A stretch of DNA of 6,950 bases from a bacterium (GTDB lineage Bacteria; Chloroflexota; Dehalococcoidia; Tepidiformales; Tepidiformaceae): contig CAMAUF010000110.1 of assembly GCA_945861295.1 (NCBI GenBank), positions 1 to 6,950 on the forward strand, in the 5' to 3' direction. This document shows, in pieces, positions 1 through 4,769 of this stretch. The notes beneath the pieces are model-generated. The model made no database searches. It saw nothing but the letters and a program-made list of their open reading frames with translations, and was not told the origin of the DNA. Position 1 is the first letter of the stretch. Every line of letters begins with the position of its first letter. A program made the position numbers and the translations under genes.

Positions 1-135
1 CCGCGCGGTGGGATGAGCTTGGGTTGTCGGGCGGAGCATAGGCCATCGAGGGAACGTGAGACAAACCGCCAGGTTCGGCGGCTCCGGCCTTTAGTAGGCG
101 TAGCAGGTGACCGCTCGCTGATCCACAATCGAGGC

Positions 136-555
136 ATGGTAGAGAGTTCGTCCGGCGCCTTGACTGGCGCCCGCCAAGTCGATCATGTCTCGACCTTGCG
201 AGCGCGACGCGTCCAGTTGGAACGAGAGGCGGAGGTGCGGTTCGTGCGGCGTCGCGAGGACGCGTGGACGCTCGCCCGCGAAACGGCGGCGACGCTGCGC
301 GGCGACTATGGCGCTTCGCGCGTGCTCCTCTTCGGATCTCTCGCAAAAGGCTACTTCGGCCGCTGGTCGGACGTGGATGTCATCGTCTTCGGCATCCCCG
401 CGGACCGACGCGCCCAGGCGATAGCCAGCCTCTCGATTGAACCTGAACCGTCGAACCCGGCGCACCTCGGGCTCGATCTCCTGGCGGCCGAAGAACTGGC
501 GCCGGACTTCCTCGCGGCCGCGGAGCGGGACGGAATCGAACTCGATGGTCGCTGA
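136..555 (+). CDS. MNT-type nucleotidyltransferase domain protein
   Basis: Small nucleotidyltransferase-fold protein of about 139 residues. The core is clear: LLFGS at residues 64-68, then exactly ten residues, then D79-V-D81, which is the GS-X10-DXD metal and nucleotide site of the polymerase-beta superfamily (MNT / minimal nucleotidyltransferase group). A third acidic position is plausible at D114 in LGLDLL. A basic, helical leader (LRARRVQLEREAEVRFVRRR) precedes the core, as in many HEPN-partnered MNT proteins. The start is uncertain. ATG 136 is used because it keeps the whole helical leader. TTG 196 is possible, and GTG 244 has the best Shine-Dalgarno (GGAGGT at 231-236, 7 nt away) but would cut into the leader helix. 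MNT proteins normally pair with a HEPN gene as a toxin-antitoxin module, in which the MNT partner modifies the HEPN RNase. No intact HEPN gene follows here. The domain call is firm; substrate and partner are unknown. Confidence 0.8.
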   Translation: MVESSSGALTGARQVDHVSTLRARRVQLEREAEVRFVRRREDAWTLARETAATLRGDYGASRVLLFGSLAKGYFGRWSDVDVIVFGIPADRRAQAIASLSIEPEPSNPAHLGLDLLAAEELAPDFLAAAERDGIELDGR

Positions 556-583
556 ACAATGGCTCATTCTCGCGGCGCGTTAG
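545..583 (+). other. 12-codon ORF overlapping the nucleotidyltransferase end; possible HEPN gene remnant
   Basis: An ATG at 545 overlaps the nucleotidyltransferase stop (553-555) and encodes MVAEQWLILAAR before TAG at 581-583. The overlap position and the WL-x-x-A-A-R look resemble the first residues of many HEPN-domain partners (typically a short leader, then WL..A..DL..A). No HEPN-like continuation was found in any frame of 583-679. This may be the scar of a deleted partner gene or pure chance. Confidence 0.15.
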
Positions 584-588
584 CGGCG

Positions 589-632
589 CCCGCCAGGAAT
601 CCGCTAGCCAGAAGGGTGAGCCCGCTGGCGGG
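589..632. terminator. Inverted repeat between convergent genes, possible bidirectional terminator
   Basis: CCCGCCAG (589-596) and CTGGCGGG (625-632) are perfect 8-bp complements separated by 28 nt, and the loop contains further GC-rich self-complementary pieces. The repeat lies in the 124-bp gap between the stop of the nucleotidyltransferase (555, plus) and the stop of the SH3b-LysM-M23-like gene (680, minus), where a shared terminator would be expected. No T-run follows on either strand, so a factor-independent terminator is not supported. Apart from this and the tiny ORF at 545-583, I see nothing in 556-679. Confidence 0.25.
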
Positions 633-679
633 GCCCGTCGCTGGTAGCTCAGGGCTCTGTTGGCGCGGTTGGCTTGGGC

Positions 680-1663
680 TCAGAGGGCGATTTTGATGAC
701 CGCGCTTGGCCCCACGCGCACCTCTTCGTCGATGACCCACATCCCGCGCGTTGCCTCAATGTGGGTGTGCGAACCGCGGGCGCAGTCCGAATCGTATTCG
801 CCACCGCCCTCTGGGCCGAGGAATCCAAGATGGCCATCCGGACTGATTTCGGCGCCAACGGCGACTTTGACCGGGTCGAGATGCGAGTAGAGCACCCAGG
901 CCCCGGAGTTCAGCCACTCAGCGGTCCCAGCGGACCGGTACTCGAGGCGCAGCTGGACTTTTCGCCCGCCGTCGGCGACCACCCCGGATGCGCAGGCATC
1001 CCCGATAACGGTGACAACGCCGCGGATTTCGTAATGCGGCGGCGGGCTCACGGCGAACCGCACCGGCTTTCCTTGGCTCGATCCAGCCGCGCTGTCCAAA
1101 TCGCAGGAACGATTGCCGCCGTACGGGACGTGGTGTCCTTGGGCCGAAGAACTGGTCACAACGCAGTCCTCAGACAGCGGGTTGAGGATTTCGATCACAC
1201 CCTTCACCGGAGGGGCAACGGGAAGTTTGAGGACTTGGTTGACGGAGAGCGAGAAGGGCGGCGTCATAGCGTTGGCCGCGGCGATGTCGTGCCAGTTGAG
1301 CCCGAGTTTGGCCCCGATCCCGGAGAGCGTGTCGCCGGTTACGACTGTGTAGGTCGGCTGCGGCTCGGGCGCGCCGGTGCGGTCTTCGGGCGGGGCCTTC
1401 GGTGGTCCCATGACCGGGTCGAGTCCGGGCGGTTCCTCTGTGACCGCCCGGACGCCGTCGACGGAGATGTAAGCGCCATGCACGAAGCCAGGGCCGAGCG
1501 GCGTCTCCACGCGCCGCCAAGCGTCCGCGGGCGGGGCGGCGGCGGCTGTGATGGTGACCTGTTGTCCCTGAGCCAGCAGGCCGAGGAACTTGCCGTCGCG
1601 CGACGGAGCTTCGCGGAGATTAAGCCCATCGGCGGGCGTGACGGTCGCGATGCGGTTGCTCAT
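680..1663 (-). CDS. SH3b-LysM-M23-like peptidase domain protein, no signal peptide
   Basis: 327-residue protein with three modules. An SH3b domain covers about residues 3-68 (GLNLREAPS, FLGLLAQGQQVTI, WRRVETPLGPGFVHGAYI). A LysM domain covers about 104-148 (YTVVTGDTLSGIGAKLGLNW, then the Asn/Pro-rich end to LKLPV). A Pro/Glu-rich linker at 74-103 joins the two. The C-terminal part, about 155-305, resembles an M23 lysostaphin-type fold: CDLDSAAGSSQGKPV matches the strand carrying the first metal ligands, YSHLDPVKVAVGAEI (H261) matches the YAHL strand, and SHTHIEA (H299, H301) is the HxH motif. The histidine of the usual HxGxD motif is not visible, so activity is uncertain. Four cysteines (167, 187, 224, 294) lie in this part. 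There is no N-terminal hydrophobic segment. The ATG start is supported by GGAAGGGA (1671-1678), 7 nt upstream. It begins 4 bp after the stop of the membrane-protein gene, so the two are co-transcribed and probably translationally coupled. SH3b and LysM normally bind peptidoglycan, so a cell-wall role is inferred. Confidence 0.82.
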   Translation of the reverse strand: MSNRIATVTPADGLNLREAPSRDGKFLGLLAQGQQVTITAAAAPPADAWRRVETPLGPGFVHGAYISVDGVRAVTEEPPGLDPVMGPPKAPPEDRTGAPEPQPTYTVVTGDTLSGIGAKLGLNWHDIAAANAMTPPFSLSVNQVLKLPVAPPVKGVIEILNPLSEDCVVTSSSAQGHHVPYGGNRSCDLDSAAGSSQGKPVRFAVSPPPHYEIRGVVTVIGDACASGVVADGGRKVQLRLEYRSAGTAEWLNSGAWVLYSHLDPVKVAVGAEISPDGHLGFLGPEGGGEYDSDCARGSHTHIEATRGMWVIDEEVRVGPSAVIKIAL

Positions 1664-1670
1664 TCGATTA

Positions 1671-1678
1671 TCCCTTCC
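1671..1678 (-). promoter_or_regulatory. Ribosome binding site for the SH3b-LysM-M23-like gene
   Basis: Read on the minus strand this is GGAAGGGA, 7 nt before the ATG at 1663-1661. It sits inside the last codons of the upstream membrane-protein gene, whose TAA (1670-1668) falls between the site and the ATG. It fixes the start and suggests translational coupling. It also makes an upstream start that would add a signal peptide unlikely. Confidence 0.65.
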
Positions 1679-2050
1679 CGGTCGGCCCGGCGGCTGGGCT
1701 GTGCGCCCCGTCGTCGCTCGGCGGCCCAGCTGCTCCGGCCGTCCCCGCTCCGTTGGCCGGGTTTGCGCCTTGCGGCACCGCCTTGAGGCCGATGTAGCCG
1801 CTGTGGCTAATCAGGATGATTCCGACCAGCCCTTCGTTGATGGCTGGAAGAGAAGTCACCGTTGCGGCATCAACGAACTGTGACCAAACCAGCCAGCCGT
1901 AAACCATGACGACGATCACGGTGAAGTAGAGCGCTTGGAGCTTGCCCAGGTCCACGATGTCCTTGGTCGCCTCGGTTTCTCCCTGAATGAGGTCCGAGAT
2001 GCGCGCGCGGGATGGGTCGACGACGGTCCGGCGGTCGGCCGGATCGGCCG

Positions 2051-2058
2051 CATTTGAC
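2051..2058 (-). other. Frameshift point in the membrane-protein gene
   Basis: Minus-strand bases around 2058-2051 read GTC AAA TG. The upstream frame is protein-like through ...YKIEKLAQV, then becomes a low-quality Arg/Pro/Gly string. Skipping one A gives GTC AAT GCG and restores protein-like sequence (NAADPADRR) up to a natural stop. One extra base in the AAA run explains it. No in-frame stop or classic +1 slippery site lies at this point, so programmed frameshifting is not supported. Confidence 0.7.
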
Positions 2059-2640
2059 CTGCGCGAGCTTTTCGATCTTGTAGAGGCGGTGGGCGGAGTC
2101 GTTGTAGGATTTCACGACCGTGGCCGCAAACAGCGTCGAAGCGGAGATCCCCATCAGCGCCAGCAACTCGCCAGGAATCGCCACGTCACCCGGGTCTGTG
2201 CTGCCGTTGGCAACGTTGATGAGGACGGCCGTACTCCAGGCGCCTGCCACGACCACCGTCCAGGCGGCCATTTGCAGCCGCGAGAGGCTGACGCGGCCGC
2301 GAAAGTCGATGAACACACCGAGGTATGTCCCTTTAATGGCCACCCCGGCGAAGAGGAGCGCGACGAGGAGCAGGCCCATCACCGCCCCGAAGTCGGCGCC
2401 GCGCGCCTTGGCGCCGTCGAATTGGTGCGGAATGAGCCACCCCGCAACGCCCGCCAGCACCAGCGTCAAGATAGTCAGCAGGCCGAAGGTCCTGCTCCGA
2501 GTGCGGTCTGACACGAGACTCTCCGTTCGAACGGCGCTGATTCTGGCGATTGCTTGCCGTCCATCGCCCCGTCTCCGCCGGTTCGAGCGGAGACTAGACC
2601 GGACAGATCCGGACATGCAAGGGGTTTGGTGCGAGGGCGG

Positions 2641-2676
2641 GCGCTTGTTGTGTGAGCTGGTTCACACAACGGGCGC
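2641..2676. promoter_or_regulatory. CRP/FNR-like palindrome between pduO and the membrane-protein gene
   Basis: GTTGTGTGA (2647-2655) and TCACACAAC (2662-2670) are perfect 9-bp arms around GCTGGT. The centre reads TGTGA-N6-TCACA, the consensus architecture of CRP-family sites. GCGC at 2641-2644 and 2673-2676 adds a second, outer 4-bp match. The element starts 4 nt past the pduO stop and lies 31 bp upstream of ATG 2616 (133 bp upstream of GTG 2514), so it could be an operator for the membrane-protein/SH3b-LysM operon. It could instead be a stem-loop that ends pduO mRNA, but no T-run follows on either strand, which favours the operator reading. The regulator is not in the window. Confidence 0.5.
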
Positions 2677-2679
2677 GGT

Positions 2680-3246
2680 TCAGTAGCCTCGGCTGTCCCA
2701 GAGGATGTCGCCGACGCCCGTGAGCTTCGCGTGGTAGCGCGCCGCGACGAAGAGCAGGTCGCTGAGGCGGTTGAGGTACGGCACCACGAAGGCGCCGACG
2801 GCCTCGTCGCGCGTCAGCGCGATGGTCAGGCGCTCGGCCCGGCGGCAGACCGTGCGGGCGACATGCAGTTGCGCCGCGACGGGGTCGCCTCCGGGCAGAA
2901 TGAAGCTCTTCAGCGCTTCGAGGTCGTCGTTCCAGGCGTCGATCCAGCCTTCGAGCTGGTCGATGTGCCGCTGTTCGATGCCGGGGACTTGGAAGCGCTT
3001 CTTGTCCTCTTCCAGGATGCAGAGGTCGCTCCCGGCGTTGAAGAGCACCTGTTGGATGACGAAGAACTGGGGTCGCATATCCTCGCGCATGCCGAGGGCG
3101 ACGGCGACGCCGACGACGCTGTTCAGTTCGTCGACCGTCCCGTATGCCTCGATCCGGAGGGAGTCCTTGGCGACGCGCTGGCCGCCGCCTAGGGCCGTCG
3201 AGCCGTCGTCGCCGGCGCGGGTGTAAACACGGTTGATGTGGACCAT
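2680..3246 (-). CDS. pduO: PduO-type cob(I)alamin adenosyltransferase
   Basis: 188 residues, the normal length for the PduO/MMAB family, which moves the 5'-deoxyadenosyl group of ATP onto cob(I)alamin to make adenosylcobalamin, the cofactor of B12-dependent mutases and dehydratases. Family signatures appear in order: TRAGDDGSTAL (residues 9-19, ATP-binding loop), a Lys at 27, RIEAYGTVDELNS (31-43), FILPGG (115-120), RTVCRRAER (131-139, the conserved Arg-rich helix that binds ATP phosphates) and PYLNRLSDLLFVAAR (156-170). The start is the only ATG ahead of the motifs; upstream, the frame closes at a TGA with no alternative start, and no good Shine-Dalgarno is visible. It is probably monocistronic or the first gene of the minus-strand block, with a CRP-like palindrome 4 nt beyond its stop. 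No cobalamin riboswitch is seen upstream. The cytosolic adenosyltransferase assignment is secure. The symbol is by family; other names for the same enzyme type are used in genomes (cobO-like, MMAB). Confidence 0.93.
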   Translation of the reverse strand: MVHINRVYTRAGDDGSTALGGGQRVAKDSLRIEAYGTVDELNSVVGVAVALGMREDMRPQFFVIQQVLFNAGSDLCILEEDKKRFQVPGIEQRHIDQLEGWIDAWNDDLEALKSFILPGGDPVAAQLHVARTVCRRAERLTIALTRDEAVGAFVVPYLNRLSDLLFVAARYHAKLTGVGDILWDSRGY

Positions 3247-3269
3247 GAGCCGAGGGTAGCGACTCTGAC

Positions 3270-3335
3270 GGTGCGGTCACGGCGGCGGGGGGATCAGCGC
3301 TCACTGCTCGCTTCTCACCTCCTCGTGACCGCACC
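3270..3335. repeat. Perfect 12-bp inverted repeat in the divergent intergenic region
   Basis: GGTGCGGTCACG (3270-3281) and CGTGACCGCACC (3324-3335) are exact reverse complements with 42 nt between them. They lie between pduO (minus, start 3246) and the Cys-rich small protein gene (plus, start 3371), in a 124-bp region that must hold both promoters. They could be paired half-sites for a regulator acting on both genes or a long-loop hairpin in either leader RNA. I could not pick out convincing -10/-35 elements. The second arm directly follows CCTCCT (3318-3323), which is complementary to the downstream ribosome binding site. Confidence 0.6.
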
Positions 3336-3359
3336 CAGCGAGCCTGCCACAATGTCCCC

Positions 3360-3365
3360 AGGAGG
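3360..3365 (+). promoter_or_regulatory. Strong Shine-Dalgarno for the Cys-rich small protein
   Basis: AGGAGG, 5 nt before ATG 3371. It is the best ribosome binding site in the window and secures the start of this short gene. An exact complement, CCTCCT, lies at 3318-3323 in the same leader and could in principle mask it. Confidence 0.75.
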
Positions 3366-3370
3366 CCCCG

Positions 3371-3601
3371 ATGGCGAACCCGGCCCAAAAGTGCATCCGC
3401 TGTTACGCGACGTTCGACGGCAAACCGTACCTGATGGCGAACCGGCCGTACTGTTGCCAAAGCTGCTCCGTTGGTTCGGCCTGCGAACACCAGGGCGTCA
3501 AGCGGGGGACGAACGTCCGCCGGTACGACTCGATGTTCGACCGCTTCCGGGAAACGGCCCGCCACCAAACGCCATGGGACACTGAGCGGGTGAAGCAGTG
3601 A
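3371..3601 (+). CDS. Small Cys-rich zinc-binding / metallothionein-like protein
   Basis: 76-residue protein. Cysteines at 8, 11, 28, 29, 32 and 38, with His40, form CxxC ... CCxxC ... C-x-H. The stretch YCCQSCSVGSACEHQG resembles the YCC.AC..G..C.H segment of bacterial metallothionein-like and zinc-ribbon proteins. The C-terminal half (residues 44-76) is Arg-rich and polar with no further Cys. Zn2+ or another soft metal ion is the likely ligand, in the cytosol, since there is no signal peptide. AGGAGG at 3360-3365 strongly supports the ATG. The stop TGA (3599-3601) overlaps the GTG start of the MaoC-like dehydratase (3598-3600), so the two are co-transcribed and probably coupled. A role as metal store, small nucleic-acid binder or helper of the dehydratase cannot be separated from sequence. 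I do not recognise a specific named gene. Confidence 0.75.
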   Translation: MANPAQKCIRCYATFDGKPYLMANRPYCCQSCSVGSACEHQGVKRGTNVRRYDSMFDRFRETARHQTPWDTERVKQ

Positions 3602-4434
3602 GTTGGCCAGCGCTCCGCGTTGGCGAGGCCCTGCCGCCCTATCAGGTGACGGCCTTCAACGGGGCGGCCCAGTCCGACAACAAGATTCACGACGATGTGG
3701 TGGCGCGGGAGTACGGCTTCGCGGGCGGCCTCGTCCCGGGCGTGACCGTGCACGCCTACATGACGCGGCCAGCGATCGGGGCGTTCGGCCTGCCATGGCT
3801 GGAACGCGGCGCGATGTCATCGCGGTTCCTCAAGCCCGTTTACGAAGGCGAGTTGGTCACGGTGGAGGCGCGCGTGACCGATGCCTCCGATGAGCGGGTC
3901 ACCATCGCGCTGACGGCCAAGAACCCGACCGGCGTGGAGTGCGGCGTCGGCAGCGCCACCTTGCATCGCGACCCGCTGGCGGCGCCGGAGATACGCGATT
4001 TTCCCGAAGCACCGCGCCCCACCCCACGGCCCATCGCCTCCGCGAGTGTCTTCGCTGGCCTCGACGTCCTCGGTTCGCTCAGTGAAGTCAATGAGTTGGG
4101 CCGCTGGGAGAAGTTCCTCGCCGAAGCGAACGACCCCGGTGAGCGCTTTCGCGGTCCGGAGGCGGTCGCGCATCCTGGTTACTTGATCCGGCTGGCGAAC
4201 ACCGTGCTGGTCGAGAACGTGTTGCTCGGCCCTTGGATCCACGTCTCCAGCGAAGTCCAGCAGCTTGGCCCGGCCCACCTTGGCGAGACCCTGACGACAC
4301 GCGCACGCGTGCTTGGGACGTTCGAGCGGAAGGGCCACAAGTTCGTGGAACTCGATGTGCTGATCGTGTCGGCGGAGCGCCCCGTGATGCGCGTCCACCA
4401 CACCGCGATTTACGAGCCACGGCGCAACGGGTGA
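3598..4434 (+). CDS. MaoC-like hotdog-fold dehydratase
   Basis: 278-residue two-hotdog protein of the MaoC / (R)-specific enoyl-CoA hydratase superfamily, which adds water to, or removes it from, acyl-CoA-like thioesters. The N-terminal hotdog holds the hydratase-2 type motif: D27-N28-K-I-H31 followed by DDVVAREYGFAGGLVPG (residues 32-48), where D27 and H31 correspond to the catalytic pair of the family. FLKPVYEGELVTVEARV (77-93) is the typical downstream strand pair. The second half (about 145-278) repeats the fold without the catalytic motif, including HPGYLIRLAN and an LGPAHLGETLTTRARVLG strand pair, as in double-hotdog members. GTG 3598 is the start because it overlaps the upstream TGA and the motif follows at normal distance; the ribosome binding site is weak, consistent with coupling. 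The true substrate is unknown, and related proteins act in fatty-acid, CoA-ester or aromatic catabolism. The frame remains open past its TGA into the universal-stress fragment. Confidence 0.88.
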   Translation: MSWPALRVGEALPPYQVTAFNGAAQSDNKIHDDVVAREYGFAGGLVPGVTVHAYMTRPAIGAFGLPWLERGAMSSRFLKPVYEGELVTVEARVTDASDERVTIALTAKNPTGVECGVGSATLHRDPLAAPEIRDFPEAPRPTPRPIASASVFAGLDVLGSLSEVNELGRWEKFLAEANDPGERFRGPEAVAHPGYLIRLANTVLVENVLLGPWIHVSSEVQQLGPAHLGETLTTRARVLGTFERKGHKFVELDVLIVSAERPVMRVHHTAIYEPRRNG

Positions 4435-4473
4435 GGCCTAGCTGCGGACGCGGAACGGGGGCTTACGACGACG

Positions 4474-4716
4474 TTGAGGGAAGCGGCCGAAGAGTACCTC
4501 GCGCGGATCGGCAAGCCTGGCGAGAAGGTGTATTGCGAACTCTCCTCCGCGGTCGAGGCCATCGACGATGTCGCGAAGGCCGTCGATGCCGGCCTCGTCG
4601 TGGTCACGTCGCATGGGAAAGGGTTTGCGGCCCGGATCGCCCTCGGCAGCGTGACGGAACGCGTGCTGCATACCGTGAAGCGGCCCGTGCTGATCGTGCC
4701 CGTGACTGGTTCGTAG
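4474..4716 (+). pseudogene. C-terminal half of a universal stress protein
   Basis: About 80 codons matching the second half of a UspA domain: an amphipathic helix (REAAEEYLARIG), VYCELSSAVEAIDDVAKAVDAG, then the strand LVVVTSHGKG and the nucleotide-loop region SHGKGFAARIALGSVTERVL (46-65), ending in PVLIVPV. The family motif G-xx-G-x9-G-(S/T) is nearly intact, but the second Gly is replaced by Phe (GKGF). Full-length Usp proteins have about 140-150 residues; the first strand and its conserved Asp are missing. The only start in this frame is TTG 4474, without a Shine-Dalgarno, and the same frame is open back to the TGA of the MaoC-like gene at 4432-4434, with Usp-like sequence starting a few codons after it. 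A 5' deletion that fused the fragment to the end of the dehydratase gene explains this best. It may be untranslated, or a short half-domain protein. Confidence 0.65.
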
Positions 4717-4755
4717 AAGCGGGGTACAACGGGCCTGCCTCCCCCGAAGGCTCGC

Positions 4756-4762
4756 GAAAGGA
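4756..4762 (+). promoter_or_regulatory. Ribosome binding site for the LLM oxidoreductase
   Basis: GAAAGGA, 7 nt before GTG 4770. The frame is open far upstream, so this site is what fixes the start; translation from GTG 4770 begins with MKFGIFYELQ, the canonical LLM N-terminus. Confidence 0.65.
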
Positions 4763-4769
4763 CGCGCAC

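Larger units (their letters stand above)
1668..2514 (-). pseudogene. Multi-pass membrane protein of unknown function, broken by a +1 frameshift
   Basis: The frame opens at GTG 2514 (or ATG 2616) and carries four hydrophobic segments: GLLTILTLVLAGVAGWLI, AVMGLLLVALLFAGVAI, LQMAAWTVVVAGAWSTAVL and LLALMGISASTLFAATVV. Near 2053-2058 sensible sequence stops and resumes one base later in another frame, giving NAADPADRRTVVDPSRARIS, then DLGKLQALYFTVIVVMVYGW and EGLVGIILISHSGYIGL, and a Gly/Ala/Pro-rich tail to TAA 1668. Reconstructed length is about 281 residues from GTG 2514. That start is preferred because GGAG lies 6 nt upstream (2521-2524) and it leaves a short basic N-terminus before segment 1; ATG 2616 has no Shine-Dalgarno and would add an Arg-rich stretch. 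The two halves look duplicated: (S/G)(R/K)LQ...TV.V...W followed by (I/L)P....L.GI..S. I recall similar LQ-motif membrane proteins of unknown function in Chloroflexota but cannot name a family. It lies 4 bp upstream of the SH3b-LysM-M23-like gene. It could still be functional if the shift is a sequencing error. Confidence 0.7.

Noticed and set aside
66..81. CCGCC-AGGTTC-GGCGG hairpin near the left edge
   Set aside because: Only a 5-bp stem in GC-rich DNA, with no T-run and no visible gene ending just before it.
643..652. GGTAGCTCAG, resembling the D-arm start of a tRNA
   Set aside because: The rest of the cloverleaf is missing: no D-stem partner at the right spacing, no T-loop GGTTCRA box and no acceptor stem.
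674..1786. 370-codon open frame on the plus strand opposite the SH3b-LysM-M23-like gene
   Set aside because: The minus strand shows SH3b, LysM and M23 motifs with a good ribosome binding site; the plus-strand product is Arg/Gly-rich without a motif.
1870..2616. Taking the 248-residue unshifted membrane-protein frame as the full protein
   Set aside because: Its last 60 residues are Arg/His/Pro/Gly-rich and overlap the clearly protein-like frame that contains DLGKLQALYFTVIVV; the frame-corrected reading is much better.
3247..3370. Cobalamin riboswitch upstream of pduO
   Set aside because: No B12-box-like sequence or multi-stem leader could be found on the minus strand; only the 12-bp inverted repeat is present, and the leader is too short.
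2594..3568. 324-codon minus-strand frame over pduO and the divergent region
   Set aside because: Out of frame with the unmistakable adenosyltransferase motifs; its product is Arg/Pro repeats typical of a GC-rich shadow frame.
4432..4716. TGA of the MaoC-like gene read as selenocysteine, giving a dehydratase-Usp fusion (tempting because selB is nearby)
   Set aside because: The dehydratase already ends at its normal family length, no redox context surrounds the UGA, and no clear SECIS-like stem-loop follows. A deletion junction is simpler.
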